Assembly: GCA_965242745.1 (NCBI GenBank)
Contig: CBDETG010000095.1
Coordinates: 62,001 to 126,000 of the forward strand
DNA: 64,000 nucleotides
Direction: 5' to 3'
DNA from: JABAAI01 sp965242745
GTDB lineage: Bacteria; Spirochaetota; Leptospiria; Leptospirales; Leptonemataceae
The notes beneath the pieces were generated by a model. That model did not search any database, was not told the DNA's origin, and saw only the letters and a list, made by a program, of their open reading frames with translations. Shown piece by piece: positions 54,762-64,000 of the stretch (position 1 is its first letter; each line of letters opens with the position of its first letter). A program made the translations under genes and the position numbers.

Positions 54762-57700
54762 CTACTCAGAAGCGGGATACACAAACTTGCGCCGTACCTT
54801 GTGCTGGACGGCATTTGCGCCTGTGCCTTCCTGAAAGGTCAAAGCCAGCCAGAAAGACTCGCCAGCGGCGATGCCGCTGATGGAGCCGCCGGTGGCGCCT
54901 GAGGCCGTCCATGTTGCGTCTGTGTTTGTGCTGCCGTCATCGTTTTCGAGGGCGGCGGAGTCGACGCTGATGCCTGTCAGCAGGTTGTAGGTGACGGTGA
55001 CGGCGGGCTGGCTGAGCGTATAATAAAAGCCCGTGGCGGGCGCCGTTGCCGTAGGCTCGCCGATGGCGACGGGCTCCTCAGCCGTGTGCCGCTGTCGGCG
55101 TCGTGATCATGGGTGAAGGCGACGTTTGCGATGGCCGCATAAAGACGCTGGTTGGGCAGCTCCTGACCGCAGCAGAAAGTTCCGCCCGAAACGCAGTTGG
55201 CGTCGTTCTCGTGGTCGTAATCGGGGAGCAGCTCGCATTCGTTGATGCTGTCCGTGTCGGGATCATCGGCGTATTTCAGGCGGGGATGCTCGTTCGTGCT
55301 CTTTGCCCAGTTTGCCGTAGACCAGCCGTTTAGCTCGTCTGTATCGTTATCTGTTTCGTCATCAGTAGCATCGATATCAAGGGCAAGGCCGCGGATATCT
55401 GCCTCGCTAACACGAAAACAGGCGCCGCAGGCGCTTGCGCGTGGAGGGCCCGAAATATCACCAATGCCGCCATTGCCCATGCCTGTGCTGTCCACGTAAA
55501 GATTGCGGCCGGTGTAGGTGATGCTAGTCCCGAAAGATACGCCAATGAGGCCGCCCCTTGTGCCGTTGCCGGTGACGGCGCCCGTTGCATAGGAGTTCTG
55601 GATCTTGCGCCGGCGGTAAGCTGGCCTATCAGAGCACCGGCAGTGCTGCTTTGGGAGTAGACGGGCCCCCGCGCATAGCTATGTATGATGCGCACGCTAG
55701 AACTAGATGTTAGAAAGCCTATCAGTCCGCCGTTTCTGGAGCTGTGCTGCTCGCAACAGGGCCGAGGGCATAGCTGTTCCTGACGACAGAAGTGTCGTCT
55801 GATGCAGCAAAATACCCTACCAGGCCACCTGTACCAGGTGTGGCAGCATCTCCTGTAATTGTGCCAAGGGCCACAGCAGCATAGCTGTTATGTATGGAAA
55901 AAACTCCGTTACCAGATAGCTCCAACAAGGCCGCCTGCAGTTACAATATTGCCATCCTGAGATATATCCTAGGGCATAGCTATTGCTGATACGCAAGATT
56001 GTGGATGTGTTTAAGGCAGCTCTGGTAGAGGTAAGTTAGCTACTATGAGCCCGCCAGAGACTGCAATACGGTCAGCCTTCGTAAGGCCCTCCAGCTGGAC
56101 CATGCTGCCTGTGATCAGGAGACCATATCTGCCTGGCAGAATTTATGCTTGCCACCAGGCCGCTAAGGCCGCAGGTCGCGCTGCTTTGGCTGGCGCTGCA
56201 GCTGAGGCTGCCCTGTGCCCGCACGGCGATGATGCGCGTCTTATGCCAGATGCTATGCCCCGCCTCAGCGCAGAGGAAGCTGACATTGATGCTCTTGCCG
56301 CCGGCGTCGCTCGTGCTGGCGATGGCTGCGTTTTGGATATGCAGGTTGCGTATCACGCTGCCGTTGCAGTTGTCGATAAACGAAGCGCTTTGCGTCGTCT
56401 GCGTTGGTCTTGGTGATTTGCATGTTGTCTATGGCCCGCCCGTTGCCGTCGAGGATGGCGGTAAAGGCGCCCGTGATGGGCTCGAAGTTGCTGTCATCAA
56501 GTCGCCCGTATCCTGATCATCGGCGGCCAGGTCGATGTCGGCCGTGAGCTCGTAGCCGCAAAGGTAGGCGCTCACGAGCGTAGAGCCATCGGGCACGGTG
56601 CCGCTGGCCGGGCTGGCTACGCCCGTTGCAGTCACAACGTGATAGTCAACGGCGGTGGTACAGTCATCGGTGGCGCTTTCGGGCGCCCCAGCAATCTGTG
56701 GCGCCGCCGCAGCTCCTGTTTTGTAGCTTGCGCCAGCCAGGTCGTGGCGTATGTTGTTTAGCTCGCTTGCTGTGGCGATTTCAATCAGCCCGTCGTTATC
56801 GTCGTCTACGTCCATAGCATCGGCCACATTGTCGTTATCATCATCGTCATCGCAGGCGTCGCCCTGGCTATCGCCGTCAGCGTTGGCTTGGTCGGCATTA
56901 GCTAGTTCCGGGCAGTTGTCGCTTCCATCGAGCACCTTGTCGCCGTCTCCATCCGCATCGCACAGGCCTGTGGCCACGTTCAGTATCTTCGGGGCTACGC
57001 ATTCCGCGCATACGCCGTCATGCTGGGCTACGTGGTTTTCCATTGCCTCGCAGGCCTCGTCTGTAATGCAGTCAGAGCCCAGCAGGCTGTTGGGGCCGCT
57101 GCTGTTGCCCTCATGGCAGACTTCCGCAGTAATGCACTCGTCCTTGTCCACGCTGCGCACTGGCGTTTCGTCGCTGCAGGCCAGGCATGCGCCGTCTGCA
57201 GTGGCAACATGGCCCGCCGCATCGGTGCAGGCGCTCGTGCTGATGCAGGCGTCCTTGTCCACATTCACAACAGGCGCATTGCCCGCGCAGGCCACGCAGC
57301 TGCTGTTTGCGCTTACAAACTGATTGCTCTCGGCAAGACATGTCGCCTCGCTGATGCAGGCTGTTTTGTCCACATTGCGCACAGGCGCATCTCCTGTGCA
57401 GGCCTCGCATTCGCCGCTTGCGTTTATGAGCTGATTTGCCACGGCAAGGCAACCGTCTTCGCTGATGCAGGAGCGCCCATCCACGCTGAGCAGCTTGCCT
57501 GTGGCATCACGGCAGGCCTCCTCGGCAATGCAGGCGGGCGGGCTTGCGGTCGTATCTGCGATTTCGCCTTCGTTGCAGTTTAGCGTAAAGCAGCTGTTAT
57601 CCTGCGGATTGTGTATCTCCCTGCCCGTGCAGCTTGCGATGGCCTCGCAGGTGGGCTTTTTCATCGGCTTGTACTCGCCGTCTGGGCAGTTGGCAACACA

Positions 57701-58009
57701 GGCCGTGCGATCCGCATTGGGAAACTGCGGCGCCGTGCATTCTTCGCATTGCTCGTTTTGTAGAATCTCGCTGCCCGTGCAGCTCGGCGTTCCGCCGCTA
57801 CTTCCAGAGCCGCCACCTCCGCCGCTGCTCCCGCAGCCGCCGCAGTTGCCAAGCAAGGCAAGAGACAAACTGAGCAGGCTCAGTACTGCGAATTTGTTAA
57901 GTGTCTGCATTTTAGCTCCGGGGGCTATTGCCCCTCTTCCTTGTATCCCCACCATCCCACCATGGTTTTGTTCCGTACCTGTTGTACGGGTGTATGTAAA
58001 ATCTTTCAT
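54762..58009 (-). pseudogene. Lipoprotein B: full-length frameshifted paralogue of lipoprotein A
   Basis: The first part is intact: leader MKDFTYTRTTG, hydrophobic segment with LALLGNCGGC lipobox-like end, Gly linker, Cys-rich repeats and TSP3-like DVDDDNDGLIEIATASELNN. From about 56500 it needs repeated frame changes to follow lipoprotein A. Examples are two extra bases at about 56497-56500, one near 56390, and an extra TG near 55085. GLUG repeats and the C-terminus (VRRKFVYPASE equivalent) are recognisable down to 54762. Starts with good ribosome binding sites: ATG 58009 (AAGGAG) and ATG 57910 (GGAG). Confidence 0.85.
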
Positions 58010-58416
58010 AATTTCACACTCCTTATTCAAAAATTTAGCAAGCGTTTTTAGCCTGCTTGCTTGCGGCTTTTGCATCATGCAATCACACAAAGCTGTGTCA
58101 TGCTTATACTGCTGCCTATGTTTGCAAACACTTTTAGCGCAACACTTTAGCGCAGGCAATCACACAAAGCTTATGTCATGCTTAGGCTACTGCTTATGCT
58201 TGCAAGCGCTTTTAGCGCAAGTTTAGGCCCGCTATTTTGCTATGCAAGCGCAGGATAACAATCTGCCTATATTACTTGATATCATAAAGCTATGAAAAAA
58301 AGCAAGTAAAAAATGCTGTTTTTGTGCGAAAAGGGAAGTTTTTTTCGTTTTTTGGGGACAAAACACGTTTTTCTGCGCAACGAAAACGAGGATTGCTACT
58401 TTACGTTTTATGTACG
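58010..58416. repeat. Spacer upstream of lipoprotein B with a 65-bp duplication
   Basis: No gene. GCAATCACACAAAGCT... to ...CTTTTAGCGCAA occurs twice, at about 58079-58142 and 58156-58220, with a few substitutions. A TTTTTTGGGGACAAAA tract near 58348-58365 resembles one upstream of lipoprotein A. Confidence 0.75.
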
Positions 58417-59547
58417 TCACTTCTTTTTTCTCTGACGTGTTTTGTATATAAGGCTGTCTGCAAGGCCAATGCTAAGAAGCAGAATGAGGCTCAGCGCAAG
58501 GGCTTCGTAGGGCAGCCATAGGAAGACGCCGCCTATCATGCCAAAAAAGCAGCCTAAGTACTGGATATGGGCAAGCTGATCGGAAGTAGAGCGCCTCAGC
58601 AGGCGCTCTAAGCGCGCTTCATCAAAAGACTGCAGGTTATCCATAATAATGCCCTGCACGTTGATTTGATCTATAAAATATGTAAGGAGGCTCAGGATTT
58701 TTTCGTCTATTTCTTCTTTGCTGTTTTCTAAACTCAAAGGCAGTTTTTTGAGAATGTTTTTGAGAACATTATGGAAGTCTCTTTCGTAGCGCTGGAAGTT
58801 TGTTTTTAGGTGCTTGAGGATTGTTTCTGATATGTAAGCTGTTTCCATATTTCTTGAAAAGAAATGATAGAGCTTAAAAAGGGCGCCGGCTAAGAAGCCT
58901 GCCTTCCCCCATCGCAGGAGGAAGTTTTGGGGAATCATACTAAGGCCTGCCTGAAAGGCTTTGGAACGCAGGCTTTGCTGCAAATAATGCCATAAGAGCT
59001 GCAACAAGTCTTTTTGAAACTCCGGGTTTGCGCCCGCCTTCCTAAGGCCCTCTGCTAATGCCTGCCTATGATTTTTGAGGAATTGGGAATCTTTGATCTT
59101 CTTTAGAATAATTTCAGAATTGATGATTTCCCTGGATATTTCATCTCCCAGGCGCATTACGACGCGCGCTTTATGAGCGGGGATCAATCCTTGTCCTAAG
59201 AGCGGTCTTTTTGTGCGGGGATAAAAAAGCATTTTGATAGCAAGCCAGTTTGTCAAAAAACCTACTAAGCCCGTGGCGCTGATTTTTCGTACCAAAGCAT
59301 CCAAACTAACAGCTTCTGTGCGCCATGCTAAGCGTATTTCACCAGAGCTGTCCCAAAATAAGGAAAGTACAAAAGCAGCAAAGCACAGATAAGGCAGGGA
59401 GCGCAGGAGGTACAGGAGCAGGACAGGCTTAGAAGAGATAGGCAAGGGGGCGGTATAAGTAGCTTTACTGCTCTGAAAATAAGAACCCCACTTTCCCCAA
59501 AAGCCTTGGAAAGATGAGCTTTGCGCTTTGTTGTCCTGCTTCGCCAT
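58417..59547 (-). CDS. DUF445-family membrane protein
   Basis: Matches the DUF445/YheB-type pattern: an N-terminal hydrophobic helix (LLYLLRSLPYLCFAAFVLSLF), GLVGFLTNWLAIKMLFYPR, GQGLIPAHKARV, a long helical cytoplasmic middle, and two C-terminal helices (FFGMIGGVFLWLP, ALSLILLLSIGLADSL). Function unknown in the family. 376 residues. It lies 88 bases downstream of topA on the same strand. Confidence 0.82.
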   Translation of the reverse strand: MAKQDNKAQSSSFQGFWGKWGSYFQSSKATYTAPLPISSKPVLLLYLLRSLPYLCFAAFVLSLFWDSSGEIRLAWRTEAVSLDALVRKISATGLVGFLTNWLAIKMLFYPRTKRPLLGQGLIPAHKARVVMRLGDEISREIINSEIILKKIKDSQFLKNHRQALAEGLRKAGANPEFQKDLLQLLWHYLQQSLRSKAFQAGLSMIPQNFLLRWGKAGFLAGALFKLYHFFSRNMETAYISETILKHLKTNFQRYERDFHNVLKNILKKLPLSLENSKEEIDEKILSLLTYFIDQINVQGIIMDNLQSFDEARLERLLRRSTSDQLAHIQYLGCFFGMIGGVFLWLPYEALALSLILLLSIGLADSLIYKTRQRKKK

Positions 59548-59635
59548 TTTTTGCTGAGTATGTGCTTGGACTACGTGGAATAGGGGCCTTGAGAAATATT
59601 ATAGAAGAGACTATGAGCGCAGGGCCAAGCCGGCT

Positions 59636-61816
59636 CTAAGCGCTTTGATGCTCGCTTTGCGCAGTATGGGAGCAGCCTAAGCAGAAAAGCTCTGCGTCTT
59701 TTTTGAAGCCCTGCTTTTGGAAAAGCAGCTTATTGCAGGCAGGACATATTTCATCAGTAGGCCTATCCCAGGTAGAGAATTCACACTCAGGGTATCTGCT
59801 GCAGCCGTAAAAGGCCCTCCCCTTTTTTGTAGAGCGGCGAATTGTAAAGCCCTCCTCGCATAAGGAACAAGGGCCTAGGGGTAGAGATTTGGCATTACGG
59901 CAGTCAGGGAAACGGGGGCAGGCCAGAAAATAACCATGCCGGCCTAATCTCTTGACCATATAAGAATTGCATTTTTCACAAAGGTGCTCTGTGGGCTTAT
60001 CCAAGCTGCCTTTTAAGTCTTCAATGTTTTGGGCCGCATCCTGCAGGGTGTTCTTAAAGGGCTTATAGAAAGCGTGGAGCATATGAACCCAGTCCGAGTC
60101 GGAAGCTGCGATTTGATCCAGCTCTTTTTCCATAGCAGCGGTAAAAGACGTATTTACCAAATGGGGGAAATGCTGGCACATAATACGATTCACAATATGG
60201 CCCAATTCTGTAGGCTGCAAGGCGCGGGCCTGCACACGGCTTACATAGTAGCGCCGCAGCAGGGTTTGTATGGTAGGGGCATACGTAGAGGGGCGGCCTA
60301 TGCCGCTTTCTTCCAGTAATTTTACGATAGTGGCGTCTGTATAGCGCGGCGGAGGCTGGGTAAAATGCTGCTTAGGCAGGAGTTTCTTTAGCTGGAGCAC
60401 GGCGCCCTCTTGCAGCTTGTCTACTGGGAGCGGCTTCGATTTTGTTTTTTCTTTAGCGGGGTTGAGTATGTTAAAGCCGGGGAAGCTGATAACTCGATGC
60501 ACGGCCCGGAAGATCATCCTTTTTTTTGGCACTGCATGGACCTGCACGGTGGTGTATAGAGAAATCTCATTCGACATTTGGGAGGAGACAAACTTGTTCC
60601 ATATCAGCTGGTAGAGCCGCAGCTGGTCGCGCGTTAAAAAGGCGCTGATATCTGCGGGCTTGCGCCTTAGGTCTGTGGGACGCACAGCTTCGTGCGCATC
60701 CTGCGCGCCTCCTTTGTTTGCATATTCGCGCTGCTTTTTTGCAAGATAGTCCCTGCCATATTCCTGTGGGATAAAGGCGCGCAGAGCTGCCATGGCCTCA
60801 GGCGCCGTGCGTTTGCTGTCCGTGCGCATATAAGTGATAAGCCCCGTGTGTCCTTCCTTGCCTAAAGCCACGCCTTCATAGAGCTGCTGCGCAAGCATCA
60901 TGCTTTTCTGCGAAGAGAAAGATAAGTGATTAGCGGCGTCCTGCTGGAGCTTGGAGGTTGTGTAAGGAGCTGTGGGGGCGCGCTGGCGCTCGCGGCGACT
61001 GATGGAAAGCACAGTAAAAGTTTCTTCTTTCAGCGACGCTATGATTTTGCTCATTGCTTCTTCTGTTTGGATCTGCTTATTAAGAATGACTCCGTCTATA
61101 GAATAAAGCTCCGCTTCTAGTATCGCTCCAGAGCAGTTGAGGCGCGCTTTCAGGCTCCAGAATTCTTCTTCTACAAAGTCTTCTATTGCTTTTTCCCGAT
61201 CGCAAATCTGTTTTAGCGCTACAGACTGCACTCGGCCTGCAGAAAGGCCTGCTTTGACTTTTTTCCATAACAGGGGCGAGATATTATAGCCGACCAGACG
61301 ATCTAGGATACGTCTTGCCTGCTGCGCATCGACCAGGTTTTGATTGATCTCACGAGGACTGCTTATAGCTTTTTGCAGAGCGCTCTTGGTAATTTCGTTA
61401 AATTCAATACGTTGGATGGCGGGATTATTTGCCTCCAAAGCTCTTTTTAAGTGCCAAGCGATAGCTTCGCCCTCTCTATCCGGGTCAGCAGCAAGGAGCA
61501 CTGCGCTCGAGGCTTTCGCAAGTTTTTTAAGGCGCATAAGCACCCCTGCCCGCCCCCTTACGGTAATGTATTCAGGTTTGAAATCGTTTTCCGTATCCAC
61601 TGCCATACGTGATTTGGGTAAATCGATGATATGGCCCAGAGAAGCTTCAATGAGATATTGTTTCCCAAGATATTTATTTATGGTTCTTGCCTTGGCGGGT
61701 GACTCCACTATGACCAAAGTCTTGGCAGCTTTTTTACTCTTTTTTGCGGCGGCGCTCGTAGCTGAAAGCTTTCTTACTTTTTTCTGCGCCTTCTTTTTTG
61801 TTTTGAATGTAGCCAT
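59636..61816 (-). CDS. topA: DNA topoisomerase I
   Basis: Type IA topoisomerase that relaxes negative supercoils. A Lys-rich N-terminal extension of about 30 residues (KTKKKAQKKVRKLSATS) precedes the Toprim domain (LVIVESPAKARTINKYLG, ADPDREGEAIAWHL). The active-site tyrosine is Y329 in GLITYMRTDS. Three C-terminal Cys4 zinc-ribbon units follow (CEKCN...CPRFPDC, CSLCEEG...CSRYPEC, CPACNKL...CLGC). Length 726. The basic extension is uncommon and may aid DNA binding. Confidence 0.96.
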   Translation of the reverse strand: MATFKTKKKAQKKVRKLSATSAAAKKSKKAAKTLVIVESPAKARTINKYLGKQYLIEASLGHIIDLPKSRMAVDTENDFKPEYITVRGRAGVLMRLKKLAKASSAVLLAADPDREGEAIAWHLKRALEANNPAIQRIEFNEITKSALQKAISSPREINQNLVDAQQARRILDRLVGYNISPLLWKKVKAGLSAGRVQSVALKQICDREKAIEDFVEEEFWSLKARLNCSGAILEAELYSIDGVILNKQIQTEEAMSKIIASLKEETFTVLSISRRERQRAPTAPYTTSKLQQDAANHLSFSSQKSMMLAQQLYEGVALGKEGHTGLITYMRTDSKRTAPEAMAALRAFIPQEYGRDYLAKKQREYANKGGAQDAHEAVRPTDLRRKPADISAFLTRDQLRLYQLIWNKFVSSQMSNEISLYTTVQVHAVPKKRMIFRAVHRVISFPGFNILNPAKEKTKSKPLPVDKLQEGAVLQLKKLLPKQHFTQPPPRYTDATIVKLLEESGIGRPSTYAPTIQTLLRRYYVSRVQARALQPTELGHIVNRIMCQHFPHLVNTSFTAAMEKELDQIAASDSDWVHMLHAFYKPFKNTLQDAAQNIEDLKGSLDKPTEHLCEKCNSYMVKRLGRHGYFLACPRFPDCRNAKSLPLGPCSLCEEGFTIRRSTKKGRAFYGCSRYPECEFSTWDRPTDEICPACNKLLFQKQGFKKDAELFCLGCSHTAQSEHQSA

Positions 61817-61971
61817 AGTTTTTGCAATGTATACGCAACTAGCTCTAACTCAGCTGCATTTTGCAAGCACAAACATAATTCCTATTCTTTCGAATCTGCG
61901 CTTGATCCAGCAGAGCTTGACAATAATGAAAAGGCGGGCTTGACTCAGAAGGGCAGCTTGCTAAAGTTGCA

Positions 61972-63105
61972 ATGATGTCTTCTTTTGCTCCTAAAAAAGA
62001 CGCCCTTTTGCTTTTAGAAAATGGCAGCGTTTTTTATGGAAAGGCTTTCGGTTACAGAAGCCAAGCCATAGGTGAAATCTGCTTCAATACTTCTATGAGT
62101 GGTTATCAGGAAGTCATTACGGACCCTTCGTACAGAAAGCAGATCATAGTTTTCAGCTATCCTATGATAGGCAACTACGGCGTCCATAAAGAGGAAAGCG
62201 AATCAGACGCTGTGCAGGCAGCTGCCGTGATCGTCAGGGAATATATCCCGCGCTATAGTAATTTTCGAGCCCAACAAAGTCTTGAGGAATTTCTGATTGA
62301 GCATAAGACGCCGGCGATCCAAGGTATTGATACCAGAAAACTAATCTTGATGATACGCAAAGAAGGGGCGCAGAATGGAGCTGTCTTCCCAGCAACAAAA
62401 GCGAATCCTTCTATGTTAGCAAGCCTAAGAGCTCATCCAAAGATGGAGGGCCTGGACCTGGCTTTGCAAGCCGGGACCAAAGAAGCCTACTATTTTGGCA
62501 GGCAGGAGGGCAAGCTCTTTCGTTTGGCCGTGCTGGATTTTGGCATTAAGAGAAGCATATTGCGCTGCCTGGACGAGCTGGGATTTGCTGTTGAAGTCTT
62601 TCCTCCTAAAACAAATTTTGCTGCGATCCAGGAGAAAAATTTTCACGCTTATTTTCTTTCTAACGGACCTGGAGACCCCGGAGCTTTAGATTATGCAATA
62701 GCAACTACCCGCTCCATTTTACGGGAGAAAAAACCTACTTTTGGAATATGCCTCGGTCATCAAATCATTGCTCTTGCCTGCGGCTATGAACGCTTCAAGC
62801 TCAAGTTTGGACATCGTGGAAGTAATCAGCCTGTATATCATAAGGAAAGGTCTCGAGTAGAAATTACATCTCAGAACCACGGTTTTGCCATCAAGCAAAA
62901 ACAAGACAGCGATGGCCTGCAGATCATGCCCCGCATAGAAACAACGCATTTTCACTTAAACGATCAAAGTATCGCGGGTTTTTGCGGTAAAGACCAGCCC
63001 CTTATGTGCGTGCAATACCATCCTGAGGCAAGCCCGGGTCCCCACGATTCACGTTATCTTTTCCAAAGCTTTTTTGCAATGGTGAAACAATACTATGCTG
63101 AATAA
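61972..63105 (+). CDS. carA: Carbamoyl-phosphate synthase small subunit
   Basis: Glutaminase subunit that feeds ammonia to CarB for pyrimidine and arginine synthesis. N-terminal domain with GEICFNTSMSGYQEVITDPSY, then the class I amidotransferase with C260 in FGICLGHQ and the His/Glu pair in QYHPEASPGPHDS. Length 377. Two adjacent ATGs (61972, 61975) are possible starts. carB is not in the window. The next gene starts inside its 3' end. Confidence 0.96.
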   Translation: MMSSFAPKKDALLLLENGSVFYGKAFGYRSQAIGEICFNTSMSGYQEVITDPSYRKQIIVFSYPMIGNYGVHKEESESDAVQAAAVIVREYIPRYSNFRAQQSLEEFLIEHKTPAIQGIDTRKLILMIRKEGAQNGAVFPATKANPSMLASLRAHPKMEGLDLALQAGTKEAYYFGRQEGKLFRLAVLDFGIKRSILRCLDELGFAVEVFPPKTNFAAIQEKNFHAYFLSNGPGDPGALDYAIATTRSILREKKPTFGICLGHQIIALACGYERFKLKFGHRGSNQPVYHKERSRVEITSQNHGFAIKQKQDSDGLQIMPRIETTHFHLNDQSIAGFCGKDQPLMCVQYHPEASPGPHDSRYLFQSFFAMVKQYYAE

Positions 63106-64000
63106 ACAAACAAGGCGGCTCAGAGCAGTTCTAAGAAAGCCATATCGGAGGCATGGCTGCGTCCTTATGCCCTCTATTCTTATATTTGCTTTTGCCTTCC
63201 TATGCCTTTGCAGCGCAGGGAATAGAAAGCAAAGCTCCGGCAGGCAGACGAAAATCCCCGGAGTGATAGTAAATCAAGGGCGTTACAAGATCGCATCGAG
63301 CATCATCACGGATCAAGACATCCAAAACATGCAGACAAAGCTAAGGGCCCTGGGTCAAAAACGTAATTTGAAACAAAAGGCCATTGAAGCTCTCATTGAA
63401 CGAGCTCTTGTGAAAAAGGCTGCTCATCATTATGCTGTTGTAGTCTCCGATGCGCGCATTGAAAACGAAATTGAAAAACAAAGCGTCGAGCAGGGCCTAA
63501 ACAGAGCTGCTTTCCAAAAAAAAGTGGAGCTTGAATTTGGCCTGCCTTTCCCAACATGGAGTGAGGAGCTGCGTTATAGGCTTGTCAAAAGCCAGTTGAT
63601 TCAATTTGTTTTGCATGTTAGCCCGCCTACTGAAAAAGAAATCCGCAGCTTTTATCGCAAGAACCGCAGGCGTATCGGCCTTGAATTTCGTTATAGAGAG
63701 ATCATTCTTATCCCAAAAAATACTTCTATCAAAGAAGAAAGACGCATCTCCAAACTGGCAAGCTCTCTCCATAAGCGCCTCAGCGCCAATCCGAAAGCTT
63801 TCGCTACAATTGCCCGCAGCGCCTCTGCAAATGCCTCGCCTTACAAAAGGAGAGGCGGCTTAAGGCCCTATCAAAGCGTATATGAGATTGCATTTCATAA
63901 TCCTATCCTTGCCTCCGTATTGCATAATCATCCTCTAAAAAAAATAGCCCGCCCCTTTCGCGATTCCCTGAACCGATATATGATCATTCAAGTGCAGGCG
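63095..64000 (+). CDS. SurA/PpiC-type periplasmic peptidyl-prolyl isomerase (partial)
   Basis: Runs off the window after 302 codons without a stop. ATG 63095 overlaps the carA stop; an internal ATG at 63167 begins a tighter signal peptide (MPSILIFAFAFLCLCSAG, with a Cys that could be a lipid site). The chaperone-like N-terminal region (IASSIITDQDIQNMQTKL, IEALIERALVKKAA, VSDARIENEIEKQ) is SurA-like. A parvulin-type domain begins around FRYREIILIPK and includes RRGGLRPY. Likely assists outer-membrane protein folding. Confidence 0.85.
   Translation, partial: MLNKQTRRLRAVLRKPYRRHGCVLMPSILIFAFAFLCLCSAGNRKQSSGRQTKIPGVIVNQGRYKIASSIITDQDIQNMQTKLRALGQKRNLKQKAIEALIERALVKKAAHHYAVVVSDARIENEIEKQSVEQGLNRAAFQKKVELEFGLPFPTWSEELRYRLVKSQLIQFVLHVSPPTEKEIRSFYRKNRRRIGLEFRYREIILIPKNTSIKEERRISKLASSLHKRLSANPKAFATIARSASANASPYKRRGGLRPYQSVYEIAFHNPILASVLHNHPLKKIARPFRDSLNRYMIIQVQA

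Overview
The window suggests a Gram-negative, aerobic bacterium. The best fit I can infer is a Leptospira-like (Leptospirales-type) spirochaete. The reasons are many lipobox signal peptides, 7TMR-DISM-type receptors with kinase-like tails, an aa3-type cytochrome oxidase with heme A synthase, a GAF/HD-GYP protein and many short operons on both strands. No rRNA or marker that I can place by eye settles the lineage, so treat it as a hypothesis.

Layout. 0.2-4.7 kb: rpsF-ssb-rplI-dnaB. rpsR is missing and the L9 protein carries a huge tandem-repeat tail. 5.1-8.2 kb: HD-GYP phosphodiesterase and purC. 8.2-12.25 kb: a reverse-strand cluster (YHS, short-chain dehydrogenase, GMC oxidoreductase, VOC protein). 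12.8-14.9 kb: an A+T-rich type II restriction-modification pair beside a decayed IS30-like element. 15.7-20.1 kb: desaturase, a repeat array, tRNA-Ile and a hybrid histidine kinase. 20.2-23.1 kb: RNase D-like exonuclease, small membrane protein, M16 peptidase. 23.2-30.7 kb: coxB-coxA, a TldD-like protein, glpQ, ctaA and a glutathione-synthetase-like ATP-grasp protein. 30.9-34.7 kb: a very large reverse-strand lipoprotein with Cys-rich, calcium-binding and GLUG repeats. 35-41.4 kb: two 7TMR-DISM proteins with degenerate kinase domains and a GH31 protein. 41.4-43.3 kb: tRNA-Tyr, tRNA-Thr, pdxH, bioD, cutA. 43.6-48 kb: a pseudo-papain lipoprotein, the largest repeat array, a 3' scrap of the lipoprotein gene, and two truncated insertion sequences. 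48-54.5 kb: SH3 lipoprotein, bifunctional nuclease, P450, aroF-aroC. 54.5-58 kb: another repeat patch and a frameshifted second copy of the large lipoprotein. 58.4-64 kb: DUF445 protein, topA, carA and the start of a periplasmic peptidyl-prolyl isomerase.

The most unusual theme is a link between three copies or fragments of one large surface-lipoprotein gene (one open, one broken by frameshifts, one reduced to its last 27 codons) and a family of palindromic, mosaic intergenic repeats that lies directly beside the 3' end of each. This resembles an expressed gene with silent copies, possibly recombining through the repeats. The second theme is several proteins whose catalytic residues have been replaced while the fold looks kept: a GH31 enzyme, a papain-like lipoprotein and a tandem pair of histidine-kinase-like receptors. 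The third is the L9 tail of 28 exact-length 57-bp units. All readings come from the sequence by eye; no database search was run.
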